In this document: positions 1 through 7,948 of the stretch, in pieces
Layout of the letters: each line of letters begins with the position of its first letter
Position numbering within the stretch: the first letter of the stretch is position 1
Assembly: GCF_000004825.1 (NCBI RefSeq)
Contig: NW_008805086.1
Span: 1 to 64,000 of the forward strand
Length of the DNA: 64,000 bases
Direction of reading: 5' to 3'
Source: Heterostelium album PN500
Lineage: Eukaryota; Evosea; Eumycetozoa; Acytosteliales; Acytosteliaceae
Position numbers and translations under genes: made by a program
Notes under the pieces: generated by a model
Database searches by the model: none
What the model was told of the DNA's origin: nothing
Seen by the model: only the letters and a program-made list of their open reading frames with translations

Positions 1-188
1 ATGTAATTTATGTGAATGTTTCACAATTTCATTATCAAACAAAAAGGTTGGACATTGTGCAACCTCTCATATTAATGGTATGTTAATTCTTTTTTTAATA
101 AATATTTAAGCTAATTCGAATCTATTTTCTGTTTTTCTTTTTTCCATATTTAGCATGTTGCCAACAATACCCAAATATAAACCTTTGA
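1..188 (+). CDS. 3' end of an unidentified gene (partial, low confidence)
   Basis: Two short coding stretches fit one reading frame: an exon running in from the left edge to position 77, a GT-AG intron at 78-153 with a T-rich acceptor, and a last exon at 154-188 ending in TGA. The encoded tail is Cys-rich (C-x2-C-x-C near the left edge, then a CC pair near the end), which would suit a small secreted protein. A second frame of exon 1 is also open, so the choice rests on the splice fit and the cysteines. I do not recognise the family. Confidence 0.3.
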
Positions 189-445
189 GTATATTGACAA
201 CACCACAGATGTGCATGCACTGCCACTGAAAATAAACATTAAAATAAATAAATTTAGATTATTTAACAATTATTCTTTATAACTGTGTTTAAACATTTTA
301 TTTATTATTGAATTTTCTTTATTATTTATTTGATAAATGTTTTATTTATTATATTTGTTTGTAAATATTAATTAAATATTAAATATTTTTAAATTAAATA
401 TTTTAAAATTTATTATTTATATTTGAGAGAATTTGTCATATTTAG

Positions 446-553
446 GAGTATTGTCAAGGAGTACCCTATGCAAGTAAAATCGGAGAGGTAGCTGACAAGT
501 TGGGATATGGTAGAAAACCAATAAGAAGACCAAGAAGATATATAGTTGCTTAA
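446..553 (+). CDS. Short open stretch with a basic C-terminal tail, possibly a last exon
   Basis: The frame is open for 35 codons after a TTTAG acceptor-like site and ends in TAA at 551-553. It encodes EYCQGVPYASKIGEVADK followed by a tail rich in Arg, Lys and Pro (GRKPIRRPRRYIVA). No upstream exon is visible, because 190-445 is nearly pure AT. It lies only 37 bp ahead of the virus-like fibre gene on the same strand, so it may be the 3' end of a neighbouring gene of that insert; basic tails of this type occur in DNA-binding virion proteins. That link is inference only, and the family is not recognised. Confidence 0.3.
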   Translation, partial: EYCQGVPYASKIGEVADKLGYGRKPIRRPRRYIVA

Positions 554-590
554 TTTAATTGTTTATTATTTATTTTTTTCTAGATATAAG

Positions 591-1622
591 ATGTCTAACA
601 AATTTATTGATTTATTTAATGAATATGAAGAAAGTGTGTTAGGAGAAGTTGATAATTTGGTGATTTCAAAACAATTAAATATAAGAAGTAATATAAATCA
701 AATTACTTTCGGTAAAGAGGATCAAATTTCATTAAATGTCGAAATACCTAAAGAAAATTATATAATAAATTTACCTCCTGCAAATGCAGATATTGTTTTA
801 ACAGAAACTGATCAAAAAATAAATGGAATAAAATCGTTTAGTGAAGTTAAAATATCAAATTTAACTATTGAGGAATTGAATTGTCCAAAAGCGGTAATCG
901 AACAAATATCTTCTATTAACATTAACACTCTTAGTATTGATTCAGATAGTGTAATATGCAACAAAATTAATTCGGTCGCAGGATCTTTTAGTGATAATCT
1001 AACTGTTGAAACAATCAATGCAAATCAAATATCATCTAATAATGTTAATTCTAATTATATTACTGCTTCAAATGGAAGTATTTCAAATGTTTATTCAAGC
1101 CAAATATACAATTCTCAAATTGTTTTCACTCCTTCTATAAATACCAATACCATCTCTCCCTTTTCTGAAAACGTTGTAAATATTGGTGGACAAACAATAG
1201 TAAATGATATACAGATAAATGGAAAATGTAATCAAATTAATTTTATAAATTCTCCCACTCCTTTAAATTATTTTGAAATTTTTACCTTTAATGGAATTTG
1301 GAAATTTGGAACTGCTTCAATTCAATCTCCTTTTAAAATACAAAGAATAGGAAGTTTAGTTTCCTTAACAGTAACATCACCAAAATTTACAAATACAACT
1401 CAGAACTCTGCCATTATTTGTCAACAATTTTTACCACCAAGATTCTCTCCAACTCAAGATCAAATAGTGACTATGGGAACTGGAGAGTCTGGAACTATAT
1501 TTCCTGTTAGAATTGTTTTAATTGGTGGTGGGTTTACAATTCAATCCCAAAATGGATCTATAATTTCTGTAACAAATGGAACAGTGTTCATAAACTCTTT
1601 TACTGTAAGCTATATCTTGTAG
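591..1622 (+). CDS. Virus-like fibre / attachment-type protein (343 aa)
   Basis: Single-exon gene; the first ATG at 591 gives MSNKFIDLFNEYEES. Residues 1-60 are polar. Around 65-95 comes ENYIINLPPANADIVLTE, resembling the recurring 'LPP..GTLVL' strand entry of tail-fibre proteins. Residues 95-215 are low-complexity, Asn/Ser/Ile-rich beta-repeat sequence, as in fibre shafts. The last ~130 residues contain a KIQRIGSLVSLTV strand, LPPRFSPTQDQ, a GTIFPVRIVLIGGG strand and a final FTVSYIL, the strand order expected of C1q/TNF-like fibre heads in large DNA viruses and phages of microbes. There is no signal peptide and no intron. It converges with the GIY-YIG-like gene and overlaps it by 23 bp. The family call rests on pattern, not a search; a dictyostelid beta-repeat protein is the alternative. 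Confidence 0.55.
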   Translation: MSNKFIDLFNEYEESVLGEVDNLVISKQLNIRSNINQITFGKEDQISLNVEIPKENYIINLPPANADIVLTETDQKINGIKSFSEVKISNLTIEELNCPKAVIEQISSININTLSIDSDSVICNKINSVAGSFSDNLTVETINANQISSNNVNSNYITASNGSISNVYSSQIYNSQIVFTPSINTNTISPFSENVVNIGGQTIVNDIQINGKCNQINFINSPTPLNYFEIFTFNGIWKFGTASIQSPFKIQRIGSLVSLTVTSPKFTNTTQNSAIICQQFLPPRFSPTQDQIVTMGTGESGTIFPVRIVLIGGGFTIQSQNGSIISVTNGTVFINSFTVSYIL

Positions 1623-1881
1623 ATTGATATTCAAAGGTTTTTCTTTTTAATTCATTAATATTTTTACAAGGATACTCTTCTACAAGAACAATATCTACCT
1701 CTTCTACATCCATTATTTTAATAACATCTCTCAATTTATAATTTACACTATCTTTTTTTTTATGAGCAATTTTCAAAGCACCCAAAACAAGAGGTAAAGT
1801 TGAAGTTGTCCCTCCATACCATTCGTTACCAGATTGTCTACCAACAATTTTATATATTTTTGATTTTTGATAATTAATCAT
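1600..1881 (-). CDS. Small GIY-YIG-like nuclease-fold protein (93 aa)
   Basis: The first ATG in frame is at 1881. The N-terminus SKIYKIVGRQSGNEWYGGTT matches the GIY-YIG strand pair (K-I-Y-K-I ... Y-x-G-x-T) seen in stand-alone GIY-YIG proteins of giant viruses and their hosts. The region VEEVDIVLVEEYPCKNINEL matches the later 'I.LIE.YPC.n..EL' block, and an FEYQ segment sits where the catalytic Glu helix would be. The Arg normally found in the first helix (TLxxRLxxH) appears replaced (TLPLVLGALKIAH), and the second motif is YGG rather than YIG, so activity is doubtful. It is tail-to-tail with the fibre-like gene, and together they look like a small viral or transposon cassette. Confidence 0.55.
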   Translation of the reverse strand: MINYQKSKIYKIVGRQSGNEWYGGTTSTLPLVLGALKIAHKKKDSVNYKLRDVIKIMDVEEVDIVLVEEYPCKNINELKRKTFEYQSTRYSLQ

Positions 1882-1989
1882 TTTATTTATATAATTATAG
1901 TTTTTCAAAAGTTTAATACAATGTTGTTCTTGTCCCACATCTTTTAATGATTATAATTATTTGATATAAAGTTGATAAATAATCTGTGT

Positions 1990-2055
1990 TGGTCTTTCGA
2001 CCAGTGGCTCCCTCCGCTACGCTCCCCCCACAACGCACTACGTGGCCGTTCTTCT
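1990..2055. other. GC-rich island beside the virus-like genes
   Basis: About 65 bp of markedly GC-rich sequence sits in very AT-rich DNA. It includes a small hairpin (GGTC-TTTC-GACC) and the run CTCCCTCCGCTACGCTCC. No reading frame or RNA gene is evident. It lies just upstream of the GIY-YIG-like gene start and may mark an element boundary. Confidence 0.4.
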
Positions 2056-2120
2056 TAATCAGACAAATGATCAAATGATAGATCAAATGAAGAGTATTCT
2101 CAAAAAGGGAAACTTTTGTT

Positions 2121-2375
2121 AATTAAAAAGTTTTCCATACATTTTCCATACCCTAAATTTCGATGGATTTAACGATTCCTCTCTTAATATTCAATAGGTA
2201 TGGAAAAATTATGGAAAAGTTGAAAAGTTAATAAAAATATAAAAGTTAAAAAGTTACTAAAAAATGTTTTCCATAATTTTTCCATAGTGATAGATAGGTG
2301 AAAGAGATAATAAGGAATAGTGTTAAAAAAGTAAGATGGAAAACTATGGAAAACTTAAAAAGTTATAAAAGTATC
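2121..2375. repeat. Cluster of four alternating inverted repeats
   Basis: Four copies of a motif of the form TTTTCCATA-n-TTTTCCATA alternate in orientation: about 2131-2150 (forward), 2198-2219 (reverse), 2266-2285 (forward) and 2336-2363 (reverse). Each is flanked by an AAAAGTTA-type tract (TTAAAAAG or its complement). Copies 1/2 and 3/4 can form two successive imperfect stem-loops of roughly 20 bp arms. This could be the end of a mobile element, a replication-origin-like structure, or decayed terminal repeats of the virus-like insert. No coding potential. Confidence 0.6.
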
Positions 2376-2399
2376 CATTTTTGAGTTACCTGTTAATAT

Positions 2400-2477
2400 T
2401 TTGCGAAGCGTAACCGAAGGTAGCAGAGCAACATATAGGGAGCAGAGCGACTATATATGACACACACACACACACAA
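2400..2477. other. Second GC-richer patch and CA repeat
   Basis: GCGAAGCGTAACCGAAGG starts a GC-richer stretch that also contains AGGGAGCAGAGCGAC, followed by a short (CA)n run near 2461-2476. No gene is visible. It closes the inverted-repeat cluster on its right side. Confidence 0.35.
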
Positions 2478-3134
2478 TACTATATGTATAAAAAGGATAT
2501 ATATTTAAAAGATTACAATTATATTTAAAATAAAATTTAAAATTTTTTTTAAAAAACAATTTATATCATTAAAAATAAAAAGGACAACAATACATTTTTA
2601 AAAAGATAAATCAATAACATTATTAGAAGAATAATAAAGGATTAAGGAATTACTTTCAGAAATAATACAAAAAAAATCCTTTTAGACTCTTCTTCATATT
2701 CAAAATGTAAAGGTTTTTAACTGATTTTACATAAACAAGGATATTGTTTTTTTAGAAAAGTAATTTAACAGATGAAACGAAAATAAAACAAGGAGAGTAT
2801 AGTATAAAGAAAGTTTATTCTTTAAAGGAGTTCCCTATTATAGAACAACTAATATTCTATCATTAAGTTGAAAGTGGTAGATTCAAATTCAATCTTTTCT
2901 CTCATTAATTTAATATGGAACTGGATACTTAGACAATCTATCTTAAGCTCTAGATTCCCAGATTTTTTAGAAATTTTAGAGTATGATATAGATCTACGAA
3001 TAAATAATATTGTTTAACTAATTTTAGTATATTCCCACAACTGTACAAGACATCTCACTTATCATCAATATTCTAAAACTCATAATATTTTTTACTTAAA
3101 ATTCATTCTTAAATAAATTTGATATATAAACAAA
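2478..3134. other. Intergenic, AT-rich; no gene seen
   Basis: No credible reading frame, tRNA or structured RNA was found. The composition is AT-rich with many short A runs. It may include further decayed transposon sequence upstream of the Tc1 remnant, but nothing is readable. Confidence 0.4.
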
Positions 3135-3349
3135 CCAGTCAGGACCTGAATGTTTTTTAAAATTCTTGGGTATTCTTGAGATAAATATATATACTAGATG
3201 CCATTCATTCTAAACTCAATAGAGCTCTTAAATGATGTTTATAGTGGTGATATGAAATGACACCGGAGTACTGCCAATCACTATATGAATCAATGCCAAA
3301 CAGATTGAATCAAGTAATCCTCAACCAAGGTTATTGGACATCCTATTAA
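3135..3349 (+). pseudogene. Decayed Tc1-type transposase C-terminus, copy 1
   Basis: Reading through shifts, the translation contains a SQDLN remnant of the 'SPDLNPIEN' catalytic block near 3137. Near 3210-3230 is a SIELLNDVYS segment. From 3257 there is a continuous frame, MTPEYCQSLYESMPNRLNQV onward, ending in WTSY and TAA at 3347-3349. That ending corresponds residue for residue to the tail of the second copy (LIDHLYESLPNRMDAIIQ ... WTIY) and to the usual Tc1/mariner end. Several frame changes and a stop make it non-functional. It sits head-to-tail with the copy that follows. Confidence 0.6.
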
Positions 3350-3614
3350 TTGTTTTCTTTTAAATCAATTTAAATGTATATAAATAAAAAATATTTTATC
3401 ACTTCAGAAATATTGCACAGTTAATTTTAGTTTTTTATTTTTTTTTTTTTTTTTAAAATGGTAAATATTTCAATTTTTTTCTAATAATTAATCTTTAACA
3501 AAGATCTATCTTAGAATATATTTATTAGTTTCTATAACAAATAAATGTATTACTGTTTGATATTTTGAAACCTCTGTCCGGTTTCATAGATTTTTGCTGT
3601 ACCTGCGAAAGAAG

Positions 3615-4069
3615 TTTAATTTTTGGAGTTGTGTGACACCAGTCGGAACAGGCTATCTTGCTGAAATCGAAGGAACTTGGAAAACCAACAATATATAGAG
3701 ATTCTCCAAAATCAAAACATCGATTCTATTCAGCTTTATCGTGGAAACGTACGACAATATATTCTAGTTCAAGACAATTGTCCAGTTCATAGCGCCAATA
3801 ATGTGGTCAACTTTATGAGAGCTCGACGTTTAAAAAATCTATTCATACCGGTATACTCACCAGATATTAATATCATCGAGAACCTATGGGGAATAGTTAA
3901 AAAGAAAGTAAAGAATCACATGTACAGTCACCCTGGCGCGGATATGATGGAGGTGATCTGTGAGATATGGGAGGATATTGACCAACAATTAATTGACCAT
4001 TTATATGAATCACTTCCAAACCGAATGGATGCTATTATACAGACAAAAGGCAAATGGACCATATATTAA
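3615..4069 (+). pseudogene. Tc1-type (DD34E) transposase C-terminal half, frameshifted
   Basis: The first ~60 bp read FNFWSCVTPVGTGYLAEIEG, the transposase strand just before the second catalytic Asp. A one-base shift near 3675 then leads into YIEILQN, the block VQDNCPVHSA carrying the second Asp, and SPDINIIENLWGIVKKKV carrying the final Glu. There are 34 residues between the Asp of QDN and the Glu of IENLW, the Tc1 spacing. It ends in WTIY with TAA at 4067-4069. The N-terminal helix-turn-helix region and first catalytic Asp are missing, so this is a truncated, inactive copy. Terminal inverted repeats were not found. Confidence 0.8.
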
Positions 4070-4277
4070 ATAAATTATTTTTTTTAAAAATTATTTTTTC
4101 TTCAAAACATCAACTGTCACCATTCCGTACTAAATAATTGTCATGTTTGAGTTTATAACTTTTTTTCTTTTTTATTTTTTTTTATTTTTTATTTTTATTT
4201 TTTTAAATTAAGACTTATATATTTGAATACATCTTACTTTCGTACTTATTCCTAATATATTATTTAACTTTAATAAA

Positions 4278-4698
4278 TTAAAAATATAAAAGATATATAC
4301 TAATCTTTAAGTTTGGTACTAGATGGTAAAAAAATAGTAATTTTACTGTAGAGTTGATCAGAGAATCAAGCGAATGATGCAATCCGTCGGACGTGAAGTA
4401 CAGACCCAGGTATCTTTCAGCGGATATAGGTATCTTCTGGTTGTTAATGATCGGTGGGTACGTTTTCTCGTCTGTGATCACCAATTTTGATAATGACTGA
4501 CTTGGTTGCATTAACTAGGGACGAGGTGGCATCGCAGAACATATCAAACATACGCAGTTTGGTATTAAGATCTTTGAATGAAGGTGAATAAGTGGCATCG
4601 GCGAATTGGTTGATTTTGAGCGCGTGTCCATGATCGTTTATTGGTAGTCCAGCGGCAGTGCACAGCCTGATGCAACGAGATAAGCATTCAATGACTAG

Positions 4699-4701
<3 letters not shown>
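4278..4701 (-). pseudogene. LINE reverse transcriptase fragment (5'-truncated)
   Basis: The minus strand encodes a reverse-transcriptase piece: CLSRCIRLCTAAGLPINDHG, then ALKINQFADATYSPSFKDLN. FADAT stands at the FADD/YADD catalytic position and has lost an Asp. DMFCDATSSLVNATKS follows ('N..KS' block), and after a frameshift near 4450-4510 comes IPISAERYLGLYFTSDGL, the usual 'YLGv.i..dg' strand. The 5' end is cut exactly at the poly-A tail of the neighbouring LINE copy. It is a dead fragment, probably of the same or a related dictyostelid TRE-like family. Confidence 0.7.
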
Positions 4702-4763
<62 letters not shown>

Positions 4764-5715
4764 AAAAAAAGATTTGTTGACTCATGATCAGTCAACAAAT
4801 TGCAGGTATTGATATTAACCTGCTAGTTCGTGTTTTATATTATATTTACATTCTCACACAGGCCGTGAGAAATATAGCCAATAAAATGTTATTATTATTA
4901 TTATTATTATTATTGTTAATATTATTATTATTATAATTATTATTATTATTATTTATTATTATTATAAATTATTAATTAATAAGTTGAGTAGTATTAGGAT
5001 AGAATAGATCTAACAGTAGTTGCGTGTTGATGAACAACAGTATAGAGTGGTGGCACGTAGTTGCAAGGATTAAGATTCCAATCAGATTTAAATTTACGCG
5101 TTAATGCAGAGCAATCGACAGTGGCTCCTTGGGAGATTGAATTAGCGATCGTGAAGTTAAGCTTGTGGTAATTGGCATCGATTAATTTGGTGTAATGGGT
5201 GACTGCTCTCTTGACGGTATTTTCCAGCTTGTAATGGGTACCATCACCAAACATTTCACAGGACAGCGCCTGCCATAACGAATGTACGATAGCAGCAGTA
5301 AGGTGGGTGAAGTGGACAGTAGTACAAGTAGGACCGTCGAACTTGATGCACGAGTGCTTCCAATTGCGAAGTCTATAGTTACAGTACTTCTGGTATATAT
5401 GTTTGATAAAGGAAAGGAACTGCTGTGAGACTACAATCCTGCATTTGAAGAAGAAATGTTCATGTGGGTTGCAGAGTTCAGTGAAGGTGTCACCACAGAA
5501 CTCACAGACATGACCAGTGCGCTTGTGGTTGATGGGGAAGGTGTGAGAGTACAGCCGGAAGATGACCATAGGAACCAAGTGATTATTTTGTTGAGTGATT
5601 TGATATCTGATTCTGTGAATTTGTCAAGGTACATGTACCTTTGATAGTGTGTATGACTTGAGTATTGACATTTTAGTCCTTAGGGTTGTGCCAAACTTCT
5701 TCCAGTCTAAGTAAC
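4702..5715 (-). mobile_element. 5'-truncated non-LTR retrotransposon with hairpin and poly-A tail
   Basis: Read on the minus strand from about 5715: DWKKFGTTLRTKMSILKSY (RT thumb region), LDKFTESDIKSLNKIITWFL, a frameshift near 5570, then HVCEFCGDTFTELCNPHEHF, a zinc-binding block (C-x2-C...H...C) typical of LINE ORF2 ends. The frame stops at 4994. The 3' UTR follows, with an (AAT)n microsatellite (about 4886-4980), an 11-bp inverted repeat (arms 4772-4782 and 4790-4800) and a run of 60 A (T on the plus strand, 4702-4761). The order ORF2 end - UTR - hairpin - A tail shows one inserted copy truncated at its 5' end. It starts about 130 bp downstream of the tRNA-Lys gene, a location typical of TRE3-type elements in Dictyostelium. 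Confidence 0.75.
4772..4800 (-). repeat. Perfect 11-bp hairpin next to the LINE poly-A tail
   Basis: ATTTGTTGACT and its exact complement AGTCAACAAAT are separated by a 7-nt loop. The hairpin ends 10 nt before the A60 tail of the retrotransposon copy. In 'stringent' LINEs a 3' stem-loop is what the reverse transcriptase recognises; that role is suggested here by position only. Confidence 0.7.
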
Positions 5716-5842
5716 TTGAAGTTGAAAAAATAAAATTAAGAAGACAGATCTCATTTTTGTTTAATTTGACGATTTAAATTTGATTTTTGATTGGACTTCA
5801 CAATATGCGGTACTAAATGCGATCCATAAACATTAAATCATA

Positions 5843-5915
5843 CGCCCAATGGGGGGCTCGAACCCCCGACCACAAGGTTAAAAGCCTTGCGCTCTACCGA
5901 CTGAGCTAACTGGGC
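5843..5915 (-). tRNA. tRNA-Lys (anticodon UUU)
   Basis: A 73-nt intronless tRNA folds cleanly on the minus strand. The acceptor stem is GCCCAGT/ATTGGGC with discriminator G. The D arm begins TAGCTCAGTCGG (A box), the anticodon loop CTTTTAA reads anticodon TTT, and the T arm is GGGGGTTCGAGCCCCC (B box GGTTCGAGCC). No intron and no encoded CCA, as expected for a nuclear gene. No strong T-run terminator is visible directly downstream. It is flanked on its 3' side by the truncated LINE. Confidence 0.95.
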
Positions 5916-6379
5916 AATTTTGGTGAAAAATTTGGTTCTTTCGGATAATATATTTAAAAATTTTGGAAATTTTTTTTTAGAATATCTGTATTGCAACTTT
6001 AAAGTTCATGAAATAATCAGAAAAAAAATTTAGATATCTTGTATCTACTAAGAACCTTTTTGGGAATTTTTTTTTTGAAAATTTTTTAAAAAACCTGGTT
6101 TGATAAAAATATTTTATCAGATAAATTCGCAAATATCTTTAAATATCTGTATTCGATTTTGGATTATTTTTTGTAGAACAGTGCTCAACTACAAAAAAAA
6201 CAACAATTTTTTATTCTATTTTATTTTAATTTTATCTAAGATATAAAAATTATTATGATATCGAGGTGATATTTAAAATTGTAAATTGATCGAACCATCC
6301 ATTTCAATTGTAGAAAACTTACTAGCTTTTTTGTAAAACGAAGAAACTTATTAGTAATAGAAGAGATAGAGAAAGAATA
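5916..6379. other. Intergenic / promoter of the Cys-repeat protein gene
   Basis: AT-rich sequence between the tRNA 5' flank and the next ATG, with short A and T runs. No reading frame, RNA or repeat is evident. It must contain the promoters of both divergent genes, but I cannot assign particular sites. Confidence 0.4.
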
Positions 6380-7948
6380 ATGAATTTGAAATTCATTGTT
6401 TTCGCTGTAATTTTAAGTCAATTTTTATTGGCCGCTAATGCTTCGAAGCATTTCGCAGCGACCAAAGATGCCACCATTGTGAAACACAATATTGGATGTG
6501 CCTACTGTCCAGAGCAGAACTGTAATCTCTGTGGAGTTTACGATGAGAAACCAATGGTATCATGCGCCTATTGTCCAGAGCAGAACTGTAACCTTTGTGC
6601 CCCCTCCCTAGGTTGTGACTACTGTCCAGACAGAGACTGTGCCAAGTGTTCAGATGCCGTCAAGTGTGACTACTGTCCAGACAGAGATTGTGCCCGTTGC
6701 TCAGAGATTGTCACATGCGACTATTGTCCAGATAGAGACTGTGCCAAATGTTCAGATGCTGTCACCTGTGACTACTGTCCAGACAGAGATTGCAGCAGAT
6801 GTGCCACCGAAGATGATTCCGAGGTTGCTGTCACCTGCGACTACTGTCCAGATAGAGATTGTAGCAGATGCTCCGAACAAAAGGTCTATTGCGACTACTG
6901 TCCAGAGAGAGACTGCAGTCTTTGTGCCAACGAAGATCCAAAGGTTGTCACCTGTGACTACTGTCCAGACAGAGATTGCGCAAGATGCTCAGAAGCCGTT
7001 ACCTGTGACTACTGTCCAGACAGAGACTGTGCCAAGTGTTCTGATTTAATCACCTGTGACTACTGCCCAGACAGAGATTGTGCCAAATGCTCAGATGTTG
7101 TCACCTGTGACTACTGTCCAGATAGAGATTGCGCCAAGTGTTCCGACTTGTTGAAGTGCGACTACTGTCCAGACAGAGATTGTGCCAAATGCTCAGATGT
7201 TGTCACCTGTGACTATTGTCCAGATAGAGACTGTGCCAAATGTTCAGATATTTCAGAATCTGTCGGTTGTGACTACTGTCCAGACAGAGATTGCGCCAAG
7301 TGCTCTGATGTCATCACCTGTGACTACTGTCCAGACAGAGATTGTGCCAAGTGCTCCGACTTGTTGAAGTGCGACTACTGTCCAGACAGAGATTGTGCTA
7401 AATGTTCAGATGTTGTCACCTGTGACTACTGTCCAAACAGAGATTGCGCATTGTGTGGAAACAGAAACAACAGTTCAATGGCAAGCATGTCAGGTGTTAC
7501 TTGTGACTACTGCCCAAGCAGAGATTGCAACCAATGTCAAATGGGTCGTGACAAATCAATGAAGATCTACACCAGCCAGAATATCTTGGCACGTGCACTC
7601 ATTGGATTCAAGCAACTCGCATTGTCAGAGGTCGAGAGTTGTTTCCTCCAATTGAAACTCACTCGCGCACAACCACACCCAATCAAAATCACCGTTGCCC
7701 AAGCCATCTCCAATGATTGGGAGGAATCAGCCGTCACCGGTGACAATGCTCCAGCCTCATTGAAGTCACTCAAATCAGTAACCATTCCAGCCAACACTGC
7801 TCACTTCAAGATCGACGTCACACCAGCATGCAGACAATCAACATCGGATCTCTCATTCTACATCAGCTCAGAGTCTGACAAATTCGATATTCTCTCAAGA
7901 GATTCTAATCAACCTGCTACCATTATCATCAATTATATTAAAGCTTAA
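6380..7948 (+). CDS. Secreted Cys-repeat protein with CBM96-like C-terminal domain (522 aa)
   Basis: A clear signal peptide (residues 1-21, MNLKFIVFAVILSQFLLAAN) is followed by 19 tandem units of about 17 residues from residue 40 to ~395. Each has four cysteines in the pattern CxxCxxxxCxxC, typically CDYCPDRDCAKCSD. Units 1-2 are CAYCPEQNC variants; units 11-13 and 15-17 share the linker order V(V/I)T, LLK, VVT, a sign of segmental duplication. The last ~120 residues form a separate domain: ARALIGFKQLAL, a DWEES segment, TGDNAPAS, FKIDVTPACR, and FDILSRDSNQPATI. This resembles the CBM96/DNRLRE-type beta-sandwich (strand-rich, W-x-E-S, T..N.P, DVT). No transmembrane segment or GPI signal. A spore-coat or matrix role is plausible, not shown. 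Single exon. Confidence 0.85.
   Translation: MNLKFIVFAVILSQFLLAANASKHFAATKDATIVKHNIGCAYCPEQNCNLCGVYDEKPMVSCAYCPEQNCNLCAPSLGCDYCPDRDCAKCSDAVKCDYCPDRDCARCSEIVTCDYCPDRDCAKCSDAVTCDYCPDRDCSRCATEDDSEVAVTCDYCPDRDCSRCSEQKVYCDYCPERDCSLCANEDPKVVTCDYCPDRDCARCSEAVTCDYCPDRDCAKCSDLITCDYCPDRDCAKCSDVVTCDYCPDRDCAKCSDLLKCDYCPDRDCAKCSDVVTCDYCPDRDCAKCSDISESVGCDYCPDRDCAKCSDVITCDYCPDRDCAKCSDLLKCDYCPDRDCAKCSDVVTCDYCPNRDCALCGNRNNSSMASMSGVTCDYCPSRDCNQCQMGRDKSMKIYTSQNILARALIGFKQLALSEVESCFLQLKLTRAQPHPIKITVAQAISNDWEESAVTGDNAPASLKSLKSVTIPANTAHFKIDVTPACRQSTSDLSFYISSESDKFDILSRDSNQPATIIINYIKA

Noticed and set aside
2826-2910. tRNA-like stretch (GGTAGATTCAAATTCAATC)
   Set aside because: A B-box-like string is present, but acceptor and anticodon stems do not pair.
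4889-4985. (TTA)n tract considered as a coding poly-Asn
   Set aside because: No flanking coding frame; it lies in the LINE 3' UTR.
6615-7367. Two long alternative-frame ORFs inside the Cys-repeat gene
   Set aside because: They are shadows of a 51-bp tandem repeat: every frame of a repeat with unit length divisible by three stays open. The frame with signal peptide and cysteines is the real one.
6600-7550. Repeat array considered as CRISPR
   Set aside because: Units are adjacent 51-bp coding repeats with no spacers, in a spliced eukaryotic genome.
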